A DNA stretch of 8,539 bases from Nitrospiraceae bacterium (GTDB lineage Bacteria > Nitrospirota > Thermodesulfovibrionia > Thermodesulfovibrionales > UBA9159). Below, one piece after another: positions 1-6,455 of the stretch. The translations under genes and the position numbers were made by a program. Within the stretch, counting starts at the first letter, position 1. Every line of letters starts with the position of its first letter. The notes beneath the pieces were generated by a model. That model made no database searches and was not told the DNA's origin. It saw nothing but the letters and a program-made list of their open reading frames with translations. Location of the stretch: positions 2,786 through 11,324 of the forward strand of contig DMNE01000505.1 of NCBI GenBank assembly GCA_003453735.1. The letters are read 5' to 3'.

Positions 1-731
1 ACCTCATCAAGGATGAGCAGGATGCCCCACGTATCGCAGACAGCCCTCAGTTTAGCGAGGAATTCTGCAGGCGGGACCACATATCCGCCCTCACCAAGAA
101 CAGGCTCCATGATAATGCAGGCGATCTCGTCAGGGTGGATAAGGTGTTTAAACAGCCTTTCGAGGTACTCAAAGCAGTCCATGCTGCAGGTATCAGGCTT
201 CCGGTCAAAGAAGCAGCGATAGCAGTATGGATACGGAGAATGGTAGATAGAAGGGACAAAGGGCTGATAGTTCCTTCTGTAGCGTATGCTCGATGTGGTG
301 AGGCTCATGGCCCCAAAGGTTCTTCCATGGAAGCAGCCGGTGAATGCGACAATGCCCTGTTTCCCTGAATAAAACCTTGCAAGCTTGAGAGCGCCTTCCA
401 CTGCCTCAGCACCTGAGTTGCTGAAAAAGAACATATCAATGCCTGGGGGTGTCACCTTCTTGAGCATCTCAGGAAGTATGGTCAGTGGCTCGTAGTAGAA
501 CATGCAGCCCGAGTGGACAAGGGATTCAGCCTGGGTCTTGATGGCGTCAATCATCTGGGGATGGTTGTGGCCTATGTTGGTGGTAGCGAGCCCTGAGGTA
601 AAATCCATGTACTGCCTACCGCCTCTGTCCTCTACGTAAATTCCCAGGGCCTTTCTCACCACAATATCTGTATGGATCCTGAGGGCAGGGGTGAGAACAG
701 CCCGAGCTCGTTCTATAAGTTCCTCAGCCAT
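1..731 (-). CDS. Class III PLP-dependent aminotransferase (4-aminobutyrate aminotransferase-like), 3' end beyond window
   Basis: My reading of the minus strand from the ATG at 731 is open to the window edge, giving 243 codons of a protein that is normally about 430-450 residues. Class III features appear in order: the PLP-phosphate motif SNSGAEAVE (residues 104-112), the PLP-stacking FHGRT (134-138), EPVLGEGGY (209-217) and ILDEV at the edge, whose Asp242 should pair with the PLP pyridine nitrogen. The catalytic Lys lies outside the window. The family moves the terminal amino group of omega-amino acids (GABA, 5-aminovalerate, beta-alanine, lysine or ornithine side chains) to a 2-oxoacid, releasing a semialdehyde. 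The start is 8 bp after the aldehyde dehydrogenase stop, and its GAGG ribosome site (741-738) overlaps that stop, so translation is probably coupled. Four cysteines cluster at 170, 173, 182 and 186. The family call is firm; the substrate is inferred from the neighbouring aldehyde dehydrogenase. Confidence 0.93.
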   Translation of the reverse strand, partial: MAEELIERARAVLTPALRIHTDIVVRKALGIYVEDRGGRQYMDFTSGLATTNIGHNHPQMIDAIKTQAESLVHSGCMFYYEPLTILPEMLKKVTPPGIDMFFFSNSGAEAVEGALKLARFYSGKQGIVAFTGCFHGRTFGAMSLTTSSIRYRRNYQPFVPSIYHSPYPYCYRCFFDRKPDTCSMDCFEYLERLFKHLIHPDEIACIIMEPVLGEGGYVVPPAEFLAKLRAVCDTWGILLILDE

Positions 732-739
732 GCATATCC

Positions 740-2227
740 TCAGTCGATCTGTGCCTTTTGGAGCTTTCCGCTGTAATCGCGGTAAATGACCTTCCATTTA
801 GTGAACATGTCCAAGGCGCCTCCTTTCCCCCCGGCCTCCCTATGGCCGATACCGCTCTTCTTTGTCCCGCCAAAGGGAAGTTGGATCTCGGCACCGATGG
901 TCGATGCATTTATGTATACAATGCCTGTATCGAGTTCCCTCTCCGCAATGGCTGACTTGTTCACATCCCTGGTGTAGATGGAAGAGACGAGCCCATACTT
1001 CGTGTCGTTTACAATAGCTATGGCGTCTTCAAGATCATTCGCCTTCAGGACAGAGACCACGGGCCCGAAGATCTCTTCCCGGGCTATCCTCATCTCCGCC
1101 GCCACATCTGAAAATACAGTCGGTTCTATGAAGTAGCCCCTTGCGCATGCACCTTCCCGGCAGGCCTTACCCCCGGTGAGGAGCTTCGCGCCCTCTTTAG
1201 TGCCGATTTCTATGTAGCTGAGGACCTTCTCCATCTGAACCCTGTTGATCACAGGGCCTACATCAGTCCTTTCATCGAGGCCGTTACCGAGCTTCAGTTT
1301 CCTTGCAGCCTTTGTGAAAAGGTCAAGGAAGCTGTCGTACACATCCCTGTGCACAACCACACGACTTGCAGCAGTACACCGCTGTCCAGTGGTACCGAAG
1401 CCCCCCCATACGGCACCTTCAACCGCCAGATCAAGATTTGCATCATCCATCACAATAATGGCGTTCTTGCCTCCCATTTCACACGACACCTTCTTCCCAA
1501 GTTCGACACACCTGGCTGCGAGCTTTTCACCCACAGCAGTGGAGCCGGTAAAAGAAACCGCATCTGTCCCTGGATGGGTGGCAAGATATTCGCCTATCTC
1601 CTCTCCCCGTGCATGGACCAGATTCAGTACACCTTGGGGCAGGCCTGCCTCCTCAAGGATCTCCACGAGCTTTGATGCTGCGATGGAAGTGTAGCTGCTT
1701 GGTTTGAAGACCAGGGTATTTCCTGACACAAGGGCAGGCATGATCTTCCATGCCGGGATTGCTATCGGAAAATTCCAAGGAGTGATGAGGCTGCAGACGC
1801 CGAGGGGGACGCGCATGGATTTGCAGTCCTTGTCCATCAGTTCTGAAGGAATGGTCTCACCTGAAAGTCTCCTCCCCTCTCCCGCCATGTAGTATGCCAT
1901 GTCAATGGCCTCCCGGACGTCACCAAGGGTTTCAGGAAACACCTTTCCCATTTCGCGTGTCTCCAGTTCTCCCAGTGCCTGTTTTTCTTGCAGTAGCAAC
2001 TCCCCTGCCCTGAAGAGTATTTCCCCCCTCTTTGGGGCGGGAAACAACCTCCATGACTTGTATGCCGCCCGTGCTGCTTGCACTGCCCTGTCCACATCGG
2101 CTTTCCCGGATTTGACGACGACCCCGACCAATTCATCGGTATCAGCAGGGTTTCTGATTTCAAAGGTCTCGCCCGTAGAAACATCGACCCACTTTCCGTC
2201 AATATAGTTTTTTGTCACGCCTGACAT
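740..2227 (-). CDS. NAD(P)-dependent aldehyde dehydrogenase (semialdehyde dehydrogenase candidate)
   Basis: This is a full-length 495-residue member of the aldehyde dehydrogenase superfamily, which oxidises an aldehyde to a carboxylate with NAD(P)+ in the cytoplasm. All key residues are present: ITPWNFP with oxyanion-hole Asn152, FKPS with cofactor-binding Lys175, SFTGSTAVGE (225-234) in the Rossmann fold, general base Glu250 in EMGGKNA, nucleophile Cys284 in GQRCTA, and Glu385 in EEIFGPV. The C-terminal part (PFGGTKKSGIGHREAGG, then DYSGKLQKAQID) resembles a subfamily often linked to amino-acid semialdehydes; that is recollection, not a search result. The ATG at 2227 has GAGGG 9 nt upstream. 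It lies 24 bp after the hydroxyacyl-CoA dehydrogenase and 8 bp before the aminotransferase, so the two adjacent enzymes probably turn an amino acid into its semialdehyde and then a (di)carboxylate. The exact substrate cannot be read from sequence. Confidence 0.95.
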   Translation of the reverse strand: MSGVTKNYIDGKWVDVSTGETFEIRNPADTDELVGVVVKSGKADVDRAVQAARAAYKSWRLFPAPKRGEILFRAGELLLQEKQALGELETREMGKVFPETLGDVREAIDMAYYMAGEGRRLSGETIPSELMDKDCKSMRVPLGVCSLITPWNFPIAIPAWKIMPALVSGNTLVFKPSSYTSIAASKLVEILEEAGLPQGVLNLVHARGEEIGEYLATHPGTDAVSFTGSTAVGEKLAARCVELGKKVSCEMGGKNAIIVMDDANLDLAVEGAVWGGFGTTGQRCTAASRVVVHRDVYDSFLDLFTKAARKLKLGNGLDERTDVGPVINRVQMEKVLSYIEIGTKEGAKLLTGGKACREGACARGYFIEPTVFSDVAAEMRIAREEIFGPVVSVLKANDLEDAIAIVNDTKYGLVSSIYTRDVNKSAIAERELDTGIVYINASTIGAEIQLPFGGTKKSGIGHREAGGKGGALDMFTKWKVIYRDYSGKLQKAQID

Positions 2228-2251
2228 ACCTACTAACCCTCTTATAACAGC

Positions 2252-3100
2252 TCACCTGTATTCATAGAAACCCTCTTTGCTTTTTCTCCCCAGTTTTCCT
2301 GCTGCCACCATCTTTCTGAGCAATGGACATGGTCTGTATTTCTCTCCTAGCCCAGCCTGAAGAATCTCAAGAATTTCGAGGCATATATCGAGACCCATAA
2401 GATCTGCCAGTTCTAGGGGCCCCATGGGATGGTTTGCACCGAATTTCATTATGGTATCGATGCCCTCTTTGGAAGCGACCCCTTCCTCCAGGCAGTAAAT
2501 TGCATCATTTATCATCGTGGCAATCACACGGCTGATGACAAAGCCGGGGGAATCATTCACCACAACAGACACTTTCCCCATCTTCCCGGCAACTGCCCTG
2601 ATTATGTCTATTGTTTCTTCGGACGTAAGGAGACCCCTGATTATCTCTATGAGTTTCATGCTGTATGCTGGGTTCATAAAATGCATGCCCACGAACCGAC
2701 TTGGTCTTCCGGTGGCTTGGGCAAGCCTTGTGATGGAGAGGGAAGAAGTATTCGTTGCAAAGATCGTCTCTTCAGGACAGAGGGTATCCAGTTCTCTATA
2801 GATATCTCTCTTGATTTCCTCTTTTTCCACCGCTGCCTCGATTATCAGATCCGCACTAGTACAATCTTCAAGCCTTGTGGCGACTTTTATATTGGACAGA
2901 ATTCTCTCTTTCTCTCCGACTTCGAGTTTCTCTTCGCTCACCCTCTTTTCAAGCCTTTCCTTTATCTTGGTGAAGCCGGTTGTTACATAGCTGTCTTTCA
3001 CATCTTCCATAATCACTTCATACCCGCATTGACCCGCCATCTGGGCTATGCCACCCCCCATGGTTCCAGCTCCTATTACCGCGATTTTTCTTATCTCCAT
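2252..3100 (-). CDS. hbd: 3-hydroxyacyl-CoA (3-hydroxybutyryl-CoA) dehydrogenase
   Basis: This 282-residue single-function enzyme has the usual length of bacterial 3-hydroxybutyryl-CoA dehydrogenases, which interconvert 3-hydroxyacyl-CoA and 3-oxoacyl-CoA with NAD(P)H. The N-terminal Rossmann motif is VIGAGTMGGGIA (8-19), with Glu32-Asp33 after the second strand favouring NAD+. ATNTSSLS (115-122) and FVGMHFMNPA (136-145) follow. His140 and Glu152 are spaced 12 apart, as in the family's catalytic His-Glu dyad. The C-terminal domain carries VNDSPGFVISR (181-191), NHPMGPLELADLMGLD and the terminal GRKSKEGFYEY. It is the first gene of the minus-strand operon. Its ribosome site AAGGAG (3109-3104) is strong but only 3 nt from the ATG, and a 23-codon reading frame overlaps its start. 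The gene name follows the protein family; a longer-chain substrate is possible. Confidence 0.94.
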   Translation of the reverse strand: MEIRKIAVIGAGTMGGGIAQMAGQCGYEVIMEDVKDSYVTTGFTKIKERLEKRVSEEKLEVGEKERILSNIKVATRLEDCTSADLIIEAAVEKEEIKRDIYRELDTLCPEETIFATNTSSLSITRLAQATGRPSRFVGMHFMNPAYSMKLIEIIRGLLTSEETIDIIRAVAGKMGKVSVVVNDSPGFVISRVIATMINDAIYCLEEGVASKEGIDTIMKFGANHPMGPLELADLMGLDICLEILEILQAGLGEKYRPCPLLRKMVAAGKLGRKSKEGFYEYR

Positions 3101-3162
3101 GATCTCCTTATTACTTCGTTCACGCCAGATGGACTGCTCAGAATGACCCCTTCCTCAGACAT
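3091..3162 (-). CDS. Possible 23-residue leader peptide overlapping the hbd start
   Basis: The minus strand from the ATG at 3162 reads MSEEGVILSSPSGVNEVIRR-SWR and stops with a TAA at 3093-3091. It overlaps the first 10 bases of hbd in another frame. An AAGG sequence with suitable spacing (about 9 nt) precedes the ATG, and the frame lies between the proposed promoter and hbd, so it would be transcribed. Termination 5-10 bases inside hbd could support re-initiation, which may matter because the hbd Shine-Dalgarno spacing is unusually short. I recognise no homology, there are no runs of regulatory codons, and a frame this short can occur by chance. Confidence 0.25.
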   Translation of the reverse strand: MSEEGVILSSPSGVNEVIRRSWR

Positions 3163-3202
3163 GCCGTATCACCTTTCTAATTCTGCTTCGTTCTGACTTT
3201 TT

Positions 3203-3231
3203 TTGTGGTATAGTGTTAATAAAATTATATC
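3203..3231 (+). promoter_or_regulatory. Candidate sigma70 promoter for the acyl-CoA dehydrogenase gene
   Basis: TTGTGG (3203-3208), a 17-bp spacer and TATATC (3226-3231) lie 30 bp before the start codon at 3261, with the ribosome site at 3249-3253 between them. A TATAGT at 3209-3214 is an alternative -10 box but has no good -35. The stretch is AT-rich, so chance matches are likely. Confidence 0.28.
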
Positions 3232-3235
3232 TCAA
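3207..3235 (-). promoter_or_regulatory. Candidate sigma70 promoter for the minus-strand operon
   Basis: On the minus strand, TTGAGA (3235-3230) is followed after 17 bp by TATACC (3212-3207). These match the -35 and -10 consensus at 5/6 and 4/6 positions. It faces the hbd operon with a leader of about 100 bases. It overlaps the plus-strand promoter candidate. This is based on consensus matching only. Confidence 0.35.
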
Positions 3236-3260
3236 TTTTCGGTTATGTAAAGGTTTTACT

Positions 3261-4457
3261 ATGGACTTTTCTTTTACTGAAGAAGAGCAGCTTTTCAGAA
3301 AAACCGTGAGGGACTTCTGCGAGAAGAGGATTGAACCCTCGGCAAATGAGATTGACGAGAAAGGGGAGATCCCCCGAGAAATCCTGAACGACATGGGAGG
3401 CATGGGCCTCTTCGGGATAACCATTTCGAAGGAACATGGAGGCTCAGGTCAGGGGTTCGTCAAAGCAGCAATGGCCGCTGAAGAGATAGCCAGAGCAGAT
3501 GTAAGCATGGCTGCCGCAGTATATTATCTGGTGGAAGCTGGCTGGGGTTTCCTCCTGGAGCGGTACGGGAGCAGGCAAGCAAAGGAAGCTATCCTGCCTG
3601 ATGTGGTTAGGGGTAAGACCTTTCTCGGCATAGCCTCTACAGAGGCCACCGGAGGCTCTGATATATCCTCCTTCTCCACAAGAATGGAAGAGAAGGAGGA
3701 TGCCCTGGTAGTGAACGGCGCAAAGGCATACATAAGCGGGGTGAGAGAAGCTGCCATGTACGGAGGGGGGTACGTAACCATAGTGAAGACAGACCCCGAA
3801 CTCGGGCACAAGGGTTTGTCCCTCTGTTATCTTCCGGTAAAAGACAAGGAAGGCATAACCATGAGCACCAGCAGACAGATGGGGAGGGAAGGAATATCCA
3901 ATGGCTTTATCAGGATAGAGAACGTCAAGATACCCTGGCACTATCTCATTGGAGAGTGGAACAAGGGTTTTTATTACGCCATGGAGGGATTTAATTGCGC
4001 AAGGACTCTCGTATCCGCGGCATGCATCGGTGCTGCCGACAAGGCGCTAGGTTCCGGCATAGAGTACATAAGAAGAAGAAAAGTTTTCAGTTCTCCCCTG
4101 GCAAAGTTCGAGGGGATACAGTTCCAACTGGCGGAGGATTACACAAGACTTGAATCAGCAAGGCTTCTTGTGTACAAGGCCGCATGGATGCTCGACCGGA
4201 TGTATTCCGAACAGAGGTTCAGCCATCAAGAGATAAATAAGGCTGTTGCGGCCGCGAAGCTCACTGCCCCCACTGTTGCGTTTGACATTATCAAGAATAT
4301 GATGATGTGGCACGGGGCGTATGGGTATACCAGAGAGGCGGGACTGGAAAGGGGGCTAAGGGGTGTGGCCTCGTATATCGTGGGCGCCGAAGGCGCCCAG
4401 AACATCATGAGACTAATAATCAGCAGGGAGATTTTAGGAAAGGAGTTTACGGCCTGA
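3261..4457 (+). CDS. Acyl-CoA dehydrogenase
   Basis: This 398-residue FAD enzyme introduces a 2,3-double bond into an acyl-CoA and passes electrons to ETF. The helical N-terminus (MDFSFTEEEQLFRKTVRDFC) and IARADVSMAAAVYYL (76-90) are typical. The FAD/substrate signature appears at 125-134 as ASTEATGGSD, where most members have A-x-TEP-x-AGSD, so the Pro is missing. RRKVFSSPLAKFEGIQFQLA (272-291) is the second family signature. The C-terminal motif HGAYGYTREAGLERGLRGV leads to GAEGAQNIMR, where Glu377 aligns with the catalytic base of short-chain enzymes. I start at the ATG at 3261 because the protein aligns from there and AAAGG lies 7 nt upstream. A GTG at 3213 would fall in the promoter. It is divergent from hbd and presumably acts in the same route. 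Whether it is short-chain, glutaryl- or dicarboxyl-CoA-specific is undetermined. No ETF genes are visible. Confidence 0.94.
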   Translation: MDFSFTEEEQLFRKTVRDFCEKRIEPSANEIDEKGEIPREILNDMGGMGLFGITISKEHGGSGQGFVKAAMAAEEIARADVSMAAAVYYLVEAGWGFLLERYGSRQAKEAILPDVVRGKTFLGIASTEATGGSDISSFSTRMEEKEDALVVNGAKAYISGVREAAMYGGGYVTIVKTDPELGHKGLSLCYLPVKDKEGITMSTSRQMGREGISNGFIRIENVKIPWHYLIGEWNKGFYYAMEGFNCARTLVSAACIGAADKALGSGIEYIRRRKVFSSPLAKFEGIQFQLAEDYTRLESARLLVYKAAWMLDRMYSEQRFSHQEINKAVAAAKLTAPTVAFDIIKNMMMWHGAYGYTREAGLERGLRGVASYIVGAEGAQNIMRLIISREILGKEFTA

Positions 4458-4516
4458 TGAAACAGATAGCAGCGCATTCCGCCAATAGACCCCAGCCACT
4501 CGGACAGGGGGCATCT

Positions 4517-4544
4517 ATGACAATGGGATTAGGCATGATATCAT
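4517..4544 (+). promoter_or_regulatory. Candidate promoter for the Cys-rich small gene
   Basis: ATGACA (4517-4522) and TATCAT (4539-4544) each match the sigma70 consensus at 5 of 6 positions with a 16-bp spacer. They lie in the 117-bp gap after the acyl-CoA dehydrogenase and 30 bp before the small gene's ATG, which would give a very short leader. A second TATAGT (4544-4549) overlaps. This is a consensus match only. Confidence 0.33.
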
Positions 4545-4574
4545 ATAGTGAAATCCATTCAAGGAGATGTCGTC

Positions 4575-4727
4575 ATGAAGGTAAAAAGAGGAGATGTATT
4601 GGTGTGTAGCTGTAAAGATTGCAATGTGGAGCTCACCGTGACAAATACGTGTGATGCAGAAAAGTGTGGGCTTGAGTGCGATATCAAAGCAACATGCTGC
4701 GATAAGCCTATGGTGTTGAAAAAGTAG
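4575..4727 (+). CDS. Small eight-cysteine, desulforedoxin-like metal-binding protein
   Basis: This frame encodes 50 residues from an ATG with a textbook AAGGAG (4561-4566) 8 nt upstream, so I treat it as a real gene. The protein begins MKVKRGDVLVCSCKDC and ends ATCCDKPMVLKK. Cysteines are at 11, 13, 16, 26, 31, 35, 41 and 42. The layout GDV...CxxC...CC..xM resembles desulforedoxin and the N-terminal domain of desulfoferrodoxin, where CxxC plus CC bind one Fe in a rubredoxin-like FeS4 site. Here Cys13/16 and Cys41/42 would be the ligands. The stretch between them is longer and carries three further cysteines (26, 31, 35), with Cys11 as a fourth extra, so a second metal site or a different metal such as Zn is possible. 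It follows the acyl-CoA dehydrogenase by 117 bp and probably has its own promoter. Redox or metal handling is inferred; no partner superoxide reductase domain is present. Confidence 0.8.
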   Translation: MKVKRGDVLVCSCKDCNVELTVTNTCDAEKCGLECDIKATCCDKPMVLKK

Positions 4728-4729
4728 TA

Positions 4730-4749
4730 ACTATTTGATGGGAAATAGT
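4730..4749 (+). other. Short perfect hairpin after the Cys-rich gene
   Basis: ACTATTT (4730-4736) and AAATAGT (4743-4749) form a perfect 7-bp stem with a 6-nt loop, 2 bases after the stop codon. The stem is AT-rich and no T-tract follows, so it is a poor intrinsic terminator. It may protect the 3' end of the small mRNA or be chance. No other structure is evident in the rest of the gap up to 4925. Confidence 0.3.
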
Positions 4750-4925
4750 AGGTCCTTCAAAGCCTCTATCGGGTGAATCTCAAGGATCTTCACAACTGAG
4801 ATCGGTGAGAAACTCATCCTCCAGGGCGGCGAGTCTTATAGAAGAAGGCTGAGCATGGGACATGTTATACGCCCAAGCGCACTACCGCGTTGTGCAGCCT
4901 ATTTTGTGTTATAGGGGTTATTGTT

Positions 4926-6455
4926 ATGGCAAACGCAGTACTACCTGCGGTGGAGGCTAGTTTCCAAAAGATTAAGCACGTAGTGGTCCTGATGCTTGAA
5001 AACCGCTCCTTCGACCATCTCGTAGGTTTTATGCGGGCGAACAATCCGAACATCGCTGGGCTCACGGGAGACGAATTCAATTACTGGGACCCGAATAATT
5101 CACTATCGCCTCAGACGGTCGGGAAGGCAAACTCTTTCACGATGCCTTTTGATCCGGGCCATGAGTGTATGGATGTGCAACTTCAACTTTATGGCCCTAA
5201 GAGCCTGCCGTCTTCTAATTTGCCATCACTCCCGAATTCTCCGACCGACCCGGCGCCAATGGACGGCTTTCTTTGTAGCGCCATCTATCAGACACAACAA
5301 CAAAAAGTCGACGAAAAAGGCGCATTGCGAATAATGGAATGCTTCCAGCCAGGGCAAGTGACGGTCCTTTCCGCGCTCATCCAGGAATTCGCCCTGTTTA
5401 ATTTCTGGCATTCTTCTCTGCCGGGGCCGACTTGGCCCAATCGCTTTTTCGTGCACGCTGCCACCTCCGGCGGTCTCACCGATAGTCCTGATGATGAAAG
5501 GATTATCCAAGGATTTTCATTCACGGATGGTACGATCTACGATAGGCTGACCACTGCGAAGAAAGAATGGTGCATCTATCATGGCGACCTGCCGCAGACT
5601 GCCGGCATCACCAGCCTCCGAGTGGAATTTTTAAATCCCCTTACAAAGAATTTTCGTAAGATAGATGACTTCACAGCAGACATAAACTTAGGAGACCTTC
5701 CGGAATACACGTTCATCGAGCCAAAGTACAACACTGGTAACAATTACGTGAACGGCAATTCCATGCACCCTCTGAACGACATCAGGAAGGGAGAACTTCT
5801 TATTAAACAGGTATATGAAACCCTTCGGAATTCGGCATTGTGGGATAAGGTCATGCTCGTCGTCACCTTTGACGAACATGGCGGCTTCTATGATCACGTC
5901 TCGCCGCCTGTCGCGGTGCCAACCGGCGATGATACTCGCTACGCCGATCCGAAACACCCCTTCGATTTTGATCGCCTCGGGGTGCGTGTACCGTCGGTCG
6001 TGGTTTCGGCTTACACCCAAAAGGGGGCAGTGATCGGTACAGATGCAAATAACGCCGCCACTCGTTTTGACCACACTTCCATCTTGGCCACATTAAGTAA
6101 GCTTTTCGGCCTACGATCGCTGACCAAACGAGACGAGAATGCCAATACTCTTGATATAGCTCTGAATTTGGATGAGCCCCGCTTAACATCCTCCGAAGCG
6201 CTTACGACCTTGCCTGACCCAGCGCCTGATTCTATGATGGAAGGGCCCGTAACAGCGCCGGTTGAACTTCCCCTTTCCGGGTTCCAAAAAAACCAGTTAG
6301 CATTGGCCCATGCCTGCAACATGCAGATTTCTCCCCCCGCGCAGCACCAGGCACTTAAAGCCAGGTTTGAAAACATTACTCGGCAGAAAGATGCCGCTGA
6401 TTACATTCAGGAAGTGGAAGACAAGGTTCATTTAAGACGGGTTCAGAAAAAATAA
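4926..6455 (+). CDS. Phosphoesterase family protein (phospholipase C / acid phosphatase AcpA-like)
   Basis: The 509-residue protein belongs to the phosphoesterase (PF04185-type) branch of the alkaline phosphatase superfamily. Members hydrolyse phosphate esters, including phosphocholine headgroups of phospholipids. Signatures appear in order: LMLENRSFDH (22-31), DPGHE, HSSLPGPTWPNRFF (162-175), FIEP, HPLND (281-285) and TFDEHGGFYDHVSPP (from about 314; Asp316, Glu317, His318). These include the expected metal and catalytic residues. I chose the ATG at 4926 because AGGGG (4913-4917) lies 8 nt upstream. That form begins almost at the catalytic core and lacks the Tat signal usual for secreted bacterial phospholipases C. 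A TTG at 4890 would add a hydrophobic MCSLFCVIGVIVMANA, but it has no ribosome site. The C-terminus ends in a charged helix-like segment (DAADYIQEVEDKVHLRRVQKK). The family is certain; the substrate and cellular location are not. It stands alone, nearly 200 bp from the previous gene. Confidence 0.93.
   Translation: MANAVLPAVEASFQKIKHVVVLMLENRSFDHLVGFMRANNPNIAGLTGDEFNYWDPNNSLSPQTVGKANSFTMPFDPGHECMDVQLQLYGPKSLPSSNLPSLPNSPTDPAPMDGFLCSAIYQTQQQKVDEKGALRIMECFQPGQVTVLSALIQEFALFNFWHSSLPGPTWPNRFFVHAATSGGLTDSPDDERIIQGFSFTDGTIYDRLTTAKKEWCIYHGDLPQTAGITSLRVEFLNPLTKNFRKIDDFTADINLGDLPEYTFIEPKYNTGNNYVNGNSMHPLNDIRKGELLIKQVYETLRNSALWDKVMLVVTFDEHGGFYDHVSPPVAVPTGDDTRYADPKHPFDFDRLGVRVPSVVVSAYTQKGAVIGTDANNAATRFDHTSILATLSKLFGLRSLTKRDENANTLDIALNLDEPRLTSSEALTTLPDPAPDSMMEGPVTAPVELPLSGFQKNQLALAHACNMQISPPAQHQALKARFENITRQKDAADYIQEVEDKVHLRRVQKK

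Noticed and set aside
1245..1694. Plus-strand frame of 149 codons opposite the aldehyde dehydrogenase.
   Set aside because: It mirrors the coding strand of a clear aldehyde dehydrogenase; its Ser/Pro-rich product is typical of antisense frames.
2429..3196. A 255-codon open frame on the plus strand opposite hbd.
   Set aside because: It is antisense to a fully recognisable 3-hydroxyacyl-CoA dehydrogenase, has no ribosome site, and its Cys/His/Phe-rich translation resembles no family.
3213..3260. Upstream GTG start for the acyl-CoA dehydrogenase, adding 16 residues.
   Set aside because: It lies within the probable promoter, lacks a ribosome site, and the family alignment begins at MDFSF (3261), which has AAAGG upstream.
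3444..3941. A 165-codon minus-strand frame inside the acyl-CoA dehydrogenase gene.
   Set aside because: The opposite strand encodes a complete acyl-CoA dehydrogenase with all its motifs; the antisense product has no domain features.
4307..4609. 100-codon plus-strand frame spanning the end of the acyl-CoA dehydrogenase and the start of the Cys-rich gene.
   Set aside because: It overlaps two better-supported genes and has a low-complexity Gly/Arg-rich translation.
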